Shown here piece by piece: positions 1 through 6,171 of a DNA stretch of 6,850 bases (positions are counted from its first letter, which is position 1; every line of letters starts with the position of its first letter). A model generated the notes under the pieces. That model saw only the letters and a list, made by a program, of their open reading frames with translations, searched no databases and was not told where the DNA came from. This stretch comes from CAVPEW01 sp050247895 (GTDB lineage: Bacteria > Actinomycetota > Acidimicrobiia > Acidimicrobiales > VFJN01). The stretch spans positions 1 through 6,850 of the forward strand of contig JBFWTJ010000212.1 of the NCBI GenBank assembly GCA_050247895.1. The letters are read 5' to 3'. A program made the position numbers and the translations under genes.

Positions 1-377
1 CGGACCTCCGCGAAGGCCAGGAGCTCCACATCGAGTGGGTCGCGGCGAACCGCGACAAGGCGGTCTTCGGCGAGGACGCCGACGAGTTCAACCCGCACCG
101 TCCCTCGCCCACGGTGGGCGGGCTCCAGCGCTACGGCGTGGGTTTCGGCACCGGCGCCCACCAGTGCTTCGGCCTGCGGGTCGTGCTCGGCGGCGACGGC
201 GCCGGCGGCGCCCACGTCGGGCTGCTCCAGAAGCTCTTCGCGGCGGGTGTCCTGCCCGACCCGGACCACGAGCCCGAGGGCCTGAAGCTCAACCCCGACA
301 AGTTCTGGATCGAGGAGATCCCCCGGTACACGAAGTTCCCCGTCCTGGTGACGGGCTGGACGCCGCACCAGCGGTAG
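1..377 (+). CDS. Cytochrome P450, C-terminal fragment (5' end outside window)
   Basis: This is the heme-binding end of a cytochrome P450, a heme-thiolate monooxygenase that normally oxidises a small organic substrate with electrons from a ferredoxin or flavoprotein partner. The first whole codon is at base 3, and 124 residues are visible before the TAG at 375-377. The segment AANRDKAVFG followed by DEFNPHR matches the conserved stretch before the heme loop, and FGTGAHQCFG is the FxxGxHxCxG heme signature with the iron-ligating Cys at visible residue 55 (codon 165-167). After the Cys the usual (L)AR-x-E pattern of the L helix is replaced by GLRVVLGGDGAGGAH, which is atypical. The ExxR of the K helix would lie upstream of the window. 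No redox partner gene is visible. The next gene follows after 15 bases and is probably co-transcribed. The family assignment is secure; the subfamily and substrate are unknown. Confidence 0.92.
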   Translation, partial: DLREGQELHIEWVAANRDKAVFGEDADEFNPHRPSPTVGGLQRYGVGFGTGAHQCFGLRVVLGGDGAGGAHVGLLQKLFAAGVLPDPDHEPEGLKLNPDKFWIEEIPRYTKFPVLVTGWTPHQR

Positions 378-380
378 CAG

Positions 381-387
381 GGAAGGA
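381..387 (+). promoter_or_regulatory. Ribosome binding site of the MetE-like gene
   Basis: GGAAGGA lies five bases upstream of the ATG at 393, in the 15-base gap after the P450 stop. It supports this start and translation of the downstream gene from a shared transcript. Confidence 0.6.
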
Positions 388-392
388 CGGCA

Positions 393-1583
393 ATGCTCCG
401 CAGCGACGATCGGATCCTCACCACCCACGTCGGCAGCCTGCCGAGGGGTCGGGAGCTGGCCCGCCTGCTCCGGCGGCTCGACGCCGGCCGGCTCGAGGAG
501 GGCGACTCGGACCAGCTCGCCGAACTGGTCCGCAAGGGCACGGCCGAGATCGTCCGTCGGCAGGTCGACGCCCGCGTCGACGTCGTCAACGACGGCGAGA
601 TGGGCAAGTTCGGCTACTCGACCTACGTGAAGGAGCGGCTGACCGGCTTCGGCGGCCAGCACTTCCCCTCGACGCCGGCCGACCCGCTCGAGGTGCCGAG
701 CATGGAGGAGGCGTGGCGCAACAGCTTCAAGCTGGCCACGCCGACCTGCGTCGGCCCCGTCTCCTACGTGGGGCACGCCGACCTGGGCCAGGAGATCCAG
801 CTCCTGGTCGACGCGGCGGCGGAGTCGGGCGCGGGCGAGGCGTTCGCCAGCGCCGCTTCGCCGGGCGTGATCTCGGCCTTCCTGGGCAACTGCCACTACG
901 CCAGCCACGAGGAGTACGTCTTCGCCCTGGCCGACGCGATGCGGACCGAGTACAAGGCCATCGTCGACGCCGGCCTGATCCTGCAGCTCGACTGCCCCGA
1001 CCTGGCCATGGTCCGCCACACCCGTGCCCTGCACGAGGTGGACGGCGCGCCGGACACCTCGGCCGCCATCGACTTCGTCGACGGCACGCTGGAGGAGTTC
1101 CGCCGGTTCGCCGAGGTCAACGTCGAGGCGCTCAACCACGCCGTGCGCGACCTGGACCCCCAGAGGATGCGGATGCACGTGTGCTGGGGCAACTACGAGG
1201 GACCCCACCACCTCGACGTCCCCCTGGGCGACATCGTCGACATCGTGTTGCGGGCCCGCCCGGCCGGGCTGCTCTTCGAGGCGGCCAACCCCCAGCACGA
1301 GCACGAGTGGCGGCTGTGGGAGGAGGTGGCGCTGCCCGAGGACAAGGTGCTGGTCCCGGGCTGCATCGACACCACCACCAACTACCTGGAGCACCCCGGC
1401 GTGGTGGCCGACCGCATCGAGCGCTACGCCCGCGTCGTGGGGCGCGAACGGGTCATCGCCGGGACCGACTGCGGGTTCTCGACCTTCGCCTCGGGCGGCT
1501 TCGTGGACCCCGAGGTCGTGTGGTGGAAGCTCCGCTCGCTGGCCGAGGGAGCTCAGCTGGCGTCCGAGCGCCTCTGGGCCTGA
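393..1583 (+). CDS. MetE C-terminal-domain-like zinc methyltransferase / cobalamin-independent methionine synthase II family protein
   Basis: This 396-residue protein is a stand-alone TIM-barrel of the MetE catalytic-domain family, which uses a zinc ion to activate a thiol for alkyl transfer. The family includes methionine synthase C-terminal domains and epoxyalkane:coenzyme M transferase. Family hallmarks are THVGSLPR at 11-18, NDGEMGK at 66-72, MHVCWGNYEG at 261-270, LFEAANP at 294-300, IAGTDCGFSTF at 355-365 and the C-terminal WWKLRSLAEGAQLAS. The likely zinc ligands are His262, Cys264, Glu296 and Cys360. The N-terminal half that binds polyglutamylated folate in full-length MetE (about 750 residues) is absent, so a true folate-dependent methionine synthase role is doubtful and the thiol and alkyl substrates are unknown. 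The ATG at 393 is preceded by GGAAGGA. The gene follows the P450 by 15 bases, which suggests a common operon. Its last 31 bases overlap the end of the opposite-strand oxidoreductase gene. Confidence 0.9.
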   Translation: MLRSDDRILTTHVGSLPRGRELARLLRRLDAGRLEEGDSDQLAELVRKGTAEIVRRQVDARVDVVNDGEMGKFGYSTYVKERLTGFGGQHFPSTPADPLEVPSMEEAWRNSFKLATPTCVGPVSYVGHADLGQEIQLLVDAAAESGAGEAFASAASPGVISAFLGNCHYASHEEYVFALADAMRTEYKAIVDAGLILQLDCPDLAMVRHTRALHEVDGAPDTSAAIDFVDGTLEEFRRFAEVNVEALNHAVRDLDPQRMRMHVCWGNYEGPHHLDVPLGDIVDIVLRARPAGLLFEAANPQHEHEWRLWEEVALPEDKVLVPGCIDTTTNYLEHPGVVADRIERYARVVGRERVIAGTDCGFSTFASGGFVDPEVVWWKLRSLAEGAQLASERLWA

Positions 1584-3760
1584 GCCGGGCGTCGGCCCGC
1601 CCGGGGCACCACCGCCACGGGCACGCCGCTCATGCGGGGCTGGCCCGAGTACCGGTCGAAGGCGACGTCGTCGCGCAGCAGGCGGGCCGCGCTGCTGCCG
1701 ATCTCCCGCACGCGGTCGTCGGACTCCGGGTCGCCGCCGAAGCCGAAGCTCATCGAGACCGTGCCCCGGCGCAGCGTCGGGTCGGATCCGACGGTGGCCG
1801 GGACGGCGTCGTGGGCCGAGCGCAGCTCCACCTCGTCGCCCGCCCCGATGCCCAGCTCGGCCAGGTCGTCGGGGTGCAGGAAGGCCGGGTTGCGCCCGCC
1901 GTGGACGGCGCCGGTGTTGTAGGACGAGTTCACCACGTGCATCATCCGGCGCACGATCAGCCGGTAGGGCAGGTCGTCGCCCCCGCCGGTCGGGGCCGCG
2001 CTGCCCGGTGAGGCGGCCAGGTCCTCCAGGTCGGCGACCATGTCGGGGTTGCCGACGTCGAGCCGACCGGTCCACCCCGGGTCGCGAGGCGCGACGACCA
2101 CCGGCGGGTCGGCCGGGAACAGGGCGCCGTGGGGGTGGCGCCGGACCTCGTCGAGGGGGACCCGGGATCCTCGGCAGAGCAGGGCGACCAGGTCGTCGGA
2201 GCGTGGCCGGACCGCCATGTCGAGGGCCACGGGATCGCCGGCCGCGGTGCGCAGCTCGAGCGGGAGGCCGAGGCGGCGGGCCAGGCCCCAGAAGACCTCC
2301 CACTCCTCGACGACCTCCGCACCCGGCGGGGGTTCCACCGCGGCCGGCGCGTACTGGGCGTGGTCGTCGAGGTAGCCGTAGCCGGTGGCGTAGGTGGTGC
2401 GCATCACCCCCTCGAGCTTCTGGGTCGTACCGGGTGCCTCGACGGGGAGCCGTGGGGCGACGACGTAGGTCGCGTGCCGCGCCGTCTGGGACATCCACGG
2501 GTCGACCTGCACCAGCAGGTCGAGGGACCGCAGGGCGGCGACGGCCTTGCGCTGGTCGGGGAACGCCGCGGCGGGGTTCCCGCCGCAGCTGATCAGGACG
2601 CGGACCTGGCCCGGCCCCTCCAGCAGGATCTCGTCGGCCAGGGTGGCGCTGGGCATCCCCGCCGCACCCAGCCCGAGGCCCCGGACCCGGGACCGCTCGC
2701 CGTAGCCGTAGGCCGGCCGCGGGTCGGCGGCCTGGGCCTTGGGGGCCGTCGGCGCGCTGAGCACGCCCGGCGCCCGCACGACCTCCCCGGCGCGCATCCA
2801 GTGGCCGCACACGGTGTCGAGGCACAGGGCCAGGTACTCCATCAAGGTGCCGGGCGTGGCCATGTGGGGACCGGTCCCGGCCACGACGTAGCCGCGGCCC
2901 GCGCCGGCGAAGGTCCGGGCCGCCCGCACGAGCAGGTCGGCGTCGACCCCGGCGCCGACCGCCACCTGGACCGGGTCGAAGGGCTCGACCGCCCGGGCCA
3001 GCGCCTCGACGCCCCGGACGTTGTCGGCCACGAAGGCGGCGTCGTGGCGCCCCTCGCGCAGCACGACCCGGAGCATGGCGGCGAGCAGGGCCACGTCGTG
3101 GCCCGGCGCGGGCTGGAGGAAGACGGTGGCGCGGTCGGCCACCGGCGTGCGCCGGGGGTCCACGACGACGAGCTCCATCCCCGCGGCCAGTCGCTCGGCC
3201 AACCAGTGGCCCGGGTGGCCGAGCGGCACGCCGCCCAACCCGTTGACGAAGGGGTTGATGCCGATCATCAGCGCGACGCGGGGGTCGTGGAAGTTCTGGT
3301 GGGGGGCCATCCACCGCCCGAGCATGGCCCAGGCCAGGGTGCGGCCCGGCTTGTCCAGCGTCGCCGCACCGAACTGCATCGGCGAGCCCAAGGCGGCCAG
3401 GAACGAGCCGGCCAGGGGGATGGCGGCGGGGTTCTGGAGCTGGGTGCCGGTGTAGACGGCGACCGAGCGGGGCCCGTGCTGCTCGACCGACCGCCCGATC
3501 CGCTCGGCGATCTCGTCCAGGGCCTGCTCGACCGGGACCGGCTCGAAGCCGCCGCCGGCGACCCGTCGCAGGGTTCGCAGGAGGCGGTCGGGGTGGTTGA
3601 CGAAGTCGGGCATGGCCCGGCCCTTCACGCACGTGTAGCCGCGGTAGAGCGCGTTGGCCCGGTCGCCGGTGACCTCGACCACGCGGCCGCCCTCGACGTG
3701 CACCTCGATGGGGCACATCTTGTTGCAGATGCGGCAGATGGACGAGCGGACGTCGGTCAC
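1553..3760 (-). CDS. Molybdopterin-dependent oxidoreductase (DMSO reductase superfamily), complete
   Basis: This 735-residue protein belongs to the Mo/W-bisPGD enzyme superfamily, which carries out two-electron redox or, rarely, hydration chemistry. A [4Fe-4S] site is formed by Cys9, Cys12, Cys16 and Cys44 (CRICNKMC, then YTCVKG). IGINPFVN at 166-173, VVVDPRRT at 197-204, the APGHD loop near 217-221 and GGNPAAAFPD at 392-401 are conserved pterin-binding elements. The dinucleotide-binding C-terminal domain begins near 599 (NPAFLHPDDLAELGI at about 624-638). Where the metal-ligand residue is expected, the sequence reads QFGAATLDKPG (129-139), with Asp136 or Thr134 rather than Cys, Sec or Ser. 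There is no twin-arginine signal, so a cytoplasmic enzyme is likely. No electron-transfer subunit is visible. GTG at 3760 is the only start that keeps the Cys cluster at the N terminus; the same frame stays open far upstream, but that part is an antisense-type shadow of the neighbouring gene. The start is 29 bases after the upstream methyltransferase stop and lacks a clear ribosome site. Function is otherwise unassigned. Confidence 0.9.
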   Translation of the reverse strand: MTDVRSSICRICNKMCPIEVHVEGGRVVEVTGDRANALYRGYTCVKGRAMPDFVNHPDRLLRTLRRVAGGGFEPVPVEQALDEIAERIGRSVEQHGPRSVAVYTGTQLQNPAAIPLAGSFLAALGSPMQFGAATLDKPGRTLAWAMLGRWMAPHQNFHDPRVALMIGINPFVNGLGGVPLGHPGHWLAERLAAGMELVVVDPRRTPVADRATVFLQPAPGHDVALLAAMLRVVLREGRHDAAFVADNVRGVEALARAVEPFDPVQVAVGAGVDADLLVRAARTFAGAGRGYVVAGTGPHMATPGTLMEYLALCLDTVCGHWMRAGEVVRAPGVLSAPTAPKAQAADPRPAYGYGERSRVRGLGLGAAGMPSATLADEILLEGPGQVRVLISCGGNPAAAFPDQRKAVAALRSLDLLVQVDPWMSQTARHATYVVAPRLPVEAPGTTQKLEGVMRTTYATGYGYLDDHAQYAPAAVEPPPGAEVVEEWEVFWGLARRLGLPLELRTAAGDPVALDMAVRPRSDDLVALLCRGSRVPLDEVRRHPHGALFPADPPVVVAPRDPGWTGRLDVGNPDMVADLEDLAASPGSAAPTGGGDDLPYRLIVRRMMHVVNSSYNTGAVHGGRNPAFLHPDDLAELGIGAGDEVELRSAHDAVPATVGSDPTLRRGTVSMSFGFGGDPESDDRVREIGSSAARLLRDDVAFDRYSGQPRMSGVPVAVVPRAGRRPAQAQRRSDAS
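1585..1604 (+). terminator. Candidate GC hairpin after the MetE-like stop
   Basis: CCGGGCG (1585-1591) can pair with CGCCCGG (1598-1604) across a 6-base loop, starting two bases after the TGA. There is no T-run. It could act as a U-less terminator of the kind proposed for high-GC actinobacteria. It also lies inside the 3' coding end of the convergent gene, where GC-rich inverted repeats arise readily by chance. Confidence 0.3.
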
Positions 3761-3789
3761 GGGCAGCGCGCGGGGCCTGGCCCGGCGCC

Positions 3790-4953
3790 TCAGGTCAGCG
3801 GGGCACGGGCGTGCACGCAGCGGGTGCGACCGCTGACCGCGAGCCCGTCGGGCCGGCCGGCCAGGTACCGACGGGTGGCGTCGGCGGGGGAGAGGTCGTC
3901 CACCAGCTCCAGGCCGCAGGACTTGAGCAGCCGCTCGATCTCGTCGGGCTCGTAGAGCGACACCATGGGCTCGCTCGCCCGGCGCACCACGGCCTGGAGG
4001 AGGCGGTCGCCGTCGGTGGCGATGGCGTCGGAGTTGTAGTCGAAGGCGATCTCGTTGCCCGGGCAGGCGGCCACCATCCGCAGCGTCTGGGCCAGGGCCT
4101 CGGTGCCGATGAACATCGAGACGCCGAGGAGGGAGAAGGCGGCGGGCTGTCGGGGGTCGAAGCCGGCGGCGAGGAGCTGTTCGTCGAGGCGTTGGGTGTC
4201 GAAGTCGACGGGGACGAAGGTGAGGTCGGGGGGTTCGTCGATGCCGACCTGGCGGAGGCGGTCGCGCTTCCAGGCTTGGCTGACGGGTTCGTCGACCTCG
4301 AAGACGCGCAGGCCGGTGAGGTCGGTGCGGCGGTAGGCGAAGGAGTCGAGGCCGGCGCCGAGCAGGACGTACTGGCGTCCGCCGCGGGCGTAGGCGGCCT
4401 CGACGACGTCCTCGGCCAGGCGGGCCCGGATGACCGCCACCATCGCGACCGGTCCCCGCCGGGGCTCGACGGGGAGCCGGACGTGGTACTCGGGGGACAG
4501 GAAGACCTTGGCCAGCTCGTCGTGCAGCACGTGGGGCTCGTCGTCGACGAGGTGGGCGGCACGACCCACCGCGCCGACCTGCATCGTGGCGCTGGAGCCG
4601 CCGGCCCCACCGTCGTCGACCGCGTCGAGCCCGACGTTGAGCGTCAGCCGGTGCGGTGGCTCCTCCTCGACGAGGAAGCCGTGCCAGGCCGCGCTGCCGT
4701 CGGCCGATTCGAGCAAGGTGCACACGAGGCGGGGCGACTCGGCCACGACCTCCTTGACGGTCGGCCGGGGGCTGTCGAGCCAGGCCTGGCGGACGTGGGG
4801 GTCGAGCAGCGTGCCGCCGGTCGAGAACCGGTTGAAGGTGAAGGTCGGAGCGAGGTTCTCGGAGGCCTCGGCCTGGTCGACGCCGTCGCGTGACCACGCG
4901 TCGAGGAGCCAGCGGACCCGTCTTCCCGCCGGAGAATCAGGAAATACGACCAC
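3790..4953 (-). CDS. Class I SAM-dependent methyltransferase (LCM/TIGR00027-like) with N-terminal NTF2-like domain, second paralogue
   Basis: The predicted protein has 387 residues. The C-terminal two thirds is a SAM-dependent methyltransferase of the leucine-carboxyl-methyltransferase/TIGR00027 type. Evidence is motif I LGAGLDSFAYR at 198-208, the acidic motif FEVDEP at 218-223 that should hold the SAM ribose, FVPVDFD and the SLLGVSMFI block near 275-283. Residues 1 to about 115 form an extra domain that ends in the pattern WHGFLVEEEPPHRLTL, which resembles the NTF2/SnoaL-like leader of some serine hydrolases. Family members methylate O- or carboxyl groups of small molecules; the substrate here is unknown. 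GTG at 4953 is preferred over TTG at 4992: it gives MVVFPDSP, aligned residue for residue with MTEWPDSP of the neighbour, and a GGGGG tract sits 7 bases upstream. Residues 173-279 are encoded by DNA identical to the neighbour's. The first codons (GTA TTT CCT GAT TCT) are unusually AT-rich. The gene lies between its paralogue (45 bases) and the Mo enzyme (29 bases). Confidence 0.88.
   Translation of the reverse strand: MVVFPDSPAGRRVRWLLDAWSRDGVDQAEASENLAPTFTFNRFSTGGTLLDPHVRQAWLDSPRPTVKEVVAESPRLVCTLLESADGSAAWHGFLVEEEPPHRLTLNVGLDAVDDGGAGGSSATMQVGAVGRAAHLVDDEPHVLHDELAKVFLSPEYHVRLPVEPRRGPVAMVAVIRARLAEDVVEAAYARGGRQYVLLGAGLDSFAYRRTDLTGLRVFEVDEPVSQAWKRDRLRQVGIDEPPDLTFVPVDFDTQRLDEQLLAAGFDPRQPAAFSLLGVSMFIGTEALAQTLRMVAACPGNEIAFDYNSDAIATDGDRLLQAVVRRASEPMVSLYEPDEIERLLKSCGLELVDDLSPADATRRYLAGRPDGLAVSGRTRCVHARAPLT
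4117..4437. repeat. 321-bp perfect direct repeat, copy A (SAM-binding core)
   Basis: This segment is identical base for base to 5326-5646, at an offset of 1,209 bases and in the same orientation. It encodes residues 173-279 of the 4953-3790 methyltransferase. Identity stops abruptly at both ends: 4116 T versus 5325 C, and 4438 C versus 5647 G. The proteins diverge markedly outside it. Confidence 0.97.
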
Positions 4954-4960
4954 GAAATAA

Positions 4961-4965
4961 CCCCC
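4961..4965 (-). promoter_or_regulatory. Putative ribosome binding site supporting the GTG start at 4953
   Basis: On the - strand GGGGG is followed by seven bases (TTATTTC) and the GTG at 4953. It is a weak anti-SD match, but it sits at a workable distance and supports the start that aligns with the paralogue. The spacing for a TTG start at 4992 would require a different site, which is not seen. Confidence 0.4.
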
Positions 4966-4992
4966 ATATCGTTCACGGCCTGTGGCCGTCAA
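4963..4992 (-). promoter_or_regulatory. Possible sigma70-like promoter with internal hairpin before the second methyltransferase
   Basis: In the 45-base gap, TTGACG (4992-4987) is followed after 18 bases by TATGGG (4968-4963), a fair -35 and a poor -10. Between them lies the inverted repeat ACGGCC-ACA-GGCCGT (4975-4989), which could be an operator or an RNA hairpin. If the promoter is real, transcription would begin within a few bases of the GTG at 4953. The gap is less GC-rich than the flanking genes. The match is short and may be chance. Confidence 0.25.
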
Positions 4993-4998
4993 TGGATC

Positions 4999-6171
4999 CT
5001 ATACCTGCGCCCTTCGGGCGTGGACGAGCCGGGTCATGCCCTTCACGGCGAGGCCGTCGGGACGGCCGGCGAAGTAGCGCGCCGTGGCCTCGTCGGGTGC
5101 CAGGTCGGCCACGACCTCGAACCCGTGCTCGGCGAGCAGGGCGGAGATCTCCTCCGGCTCGTAGGCCGTGTCGTTGACCTCGCCCGAGGCGCGCACGACG
5201 GCGCGCAGGAGGCGGTCGAAGTCGGTCTCCAGCGAGCGGCAGTGGTAGTCGAAGACCAGTTCGTTGCCGTCGCGCCGGCCGACCGTGGAGAGGGTGTCGG
5301 CCAGGGCGGCCGGTGAGATGTAGCCCGAGACGCCGAGGAGGGAGAAGGCGGCGGGCTGTCGGGGGTCGAAGCCGGCGGCGAGGAGCTGTTCGTCGAGGCG
5401 TTGGGTGTCGAAGTCGACGGGGACGAAGGTGAGGTCGGGGGGTTCGTCGATGCCGACCTGGCGGAGGCGGTCGCGCTTCCAGGCTTGGCTGACGGGTTCG
5501 TCGACCTCGAAGACGCGCAGGCCGGTGAGGTCGGTGCGGCGGTAGGCGAAGGAGTCGAGGCCGGCGCCGAGCAGGACGTACTGGCGTCCGCCGCGGGCGT
5601 AGGCGGCCTCGACGACGTCCTCGGCCAGGCGGGCCCGGATGACCGCGGTGAGGAACATCGGCCCGCGGCGCGGCTCGCGGGGCAGGCGTGCCCGGTACTC
5701 GGAGGTGAGCAGGACCGGGGCCAGGTGGTCGTCGAAGACGTGGGGCACGTCGTCGACCAGGTGGGCGGCACGGCCCAGCGCCCCCATCTGCATGGTCGAG
5801 CTGGCGCCTCGCTCGCCGGTGGCCGCCGTGTCCATGCCGTAGTGCAGGGCGAGGCGGTGGGGCGGGTCGGGCTCGACCACGAACCCGTGCCAGGAGCGGG
5901 CTCCGTCGCCCGACTCGAGCTCGAGGCACATCTGGTGGGGCGAGTCGACCACCATCGTGCGGGCCACCGGCCGCCGGCTGCGCCCCTCGGCCCGCCACGC
6001 GGCCCGGGTGGCGGGGTCGAGCAGCGACGACCCCGACGAGAAGCGGTCGAAGGTCAGGGTCGGCGCCCACCGGGCCGAGGCCGCCTCGGTGGGGACCTCG
6101 TCCTCGCCGACCCAGGCCTCGAGCAGCCATCGGACCTGCCGTCCGACGGGGGAGTCGGGCCATTCCGTCAT
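4999..6171 (-). CDS. Class I SAM-dependent methyltransferase (LCM/TIGR00027-like) with N-terminal NTF2-like domain, first paralogue (internal start of the MFS frame)
   Basis: Translated from ATG at 6171, this gives 390 residues. Domain order matches the neighbour: a leader domain at about 1-118 with WHGFVVEPDPPHRL, a linker beginning TMQMGALGRAAHLVDD, then the methyltransferase with LGAGLDSFAYR at 201-211, FEVDEP at 221-226, FVPVDFD and LLGVSGYI. The enzyme should transfer a methyl group from SAM to an O- or carboxyl acceptor; the acceptor is unknown. The ATG lies six bases after a perfect AAGGAGGT, a strong independent start. The same frame is open upstream through the MFS transporter, so a longer fused product is also possible. 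Residues 176-282 are encoded by the 321-bp block shared with the next gene. Outside the block the two proteins are recognisably related but clearly diverged, which implies an older tandem duplication followed by recent homogenisation. Confidence 0.85.
   Translation of the reverse strand: MTEWPDSPVGRQVRWLLEAWVGEDEVPTEAASARWAPTLTFDRFSSGSSLLDPATRAAWRAEGRSRRPVARTMVVDSPHQMCLELESGDGARSWHGFVVEPDPPHRLALHYGMDTAATGERGASSTMQMGALGRAAHLVDDVPHVFDDHLAPVLLTSEYRARLPREPRRGPMFLTAVIRARLAEDVVEAAYARGGRQYVLLGAGLDSFAYRRTDLTGLRVFEVDEPVSQAWKRDRLRQVGIDEPPDLTFVPVDFDTQRLDEQLLAAGFDPRQPAAFSLLGVSGYISPAALADTLSTVGRRDGNELVFDYHCRSLETDFDRLLRAVVRASGEVNDTAYEPEEISALLAEHGFEVVADLAPDEATARYFAGRPDGLAVKGMTRLVHARRAQV

Noticed and set aside
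35..2011. Long + strand open frame of 658 codons across the P450 and MetE-like genes
   Set aside because: The translation is Arg/Pro/Gly-rich with no recognisable motif, while the other frames encode well-conserved P450 and MetE-like proteins. It is a high-GC shadow frame.
2129..3955. 608-codon + strand frame opposite the molybdopterin oxidoreductase
   Set aside because: It is antisense to a protein with clear Fe-S and pterin motifs, and its own composition (Gly/Arg/His/Asp-rich) shows no domain.
3811..4893. 360-codon + strand frame opposite the second methyltransferase
   Set aside because: Its Gly/Val/Glu/Asp-rich translation mirrors the codons of the opposite strand and has no motif of its own.
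3761..4897. N-terminal extension of the oxidoreductase frame by 379 codons
   Set aside because: It is Arg/Pro-rich shadow sequence lying within the methyltransferase gene in another frame. The conserved Cys cluster begins eight residues after the GTG at 3760, as expected for a true N terminus.
4954..4992. TTG start at 4992 for the second methyltransferase
   Set aside because: The extra 13 residues have no counterpart in the paralogue and no ribosome site is seen for it. GTG at 4953 aligns exactly with the paralogue's start.
4117..5646. The direct repeats as insertion-sequence ends or recombination sites
   Set aside because: They lie wholly inside coding sequence, keep the frame, encode a conserved enzyme core and are not linked to any transposase or target duplication.
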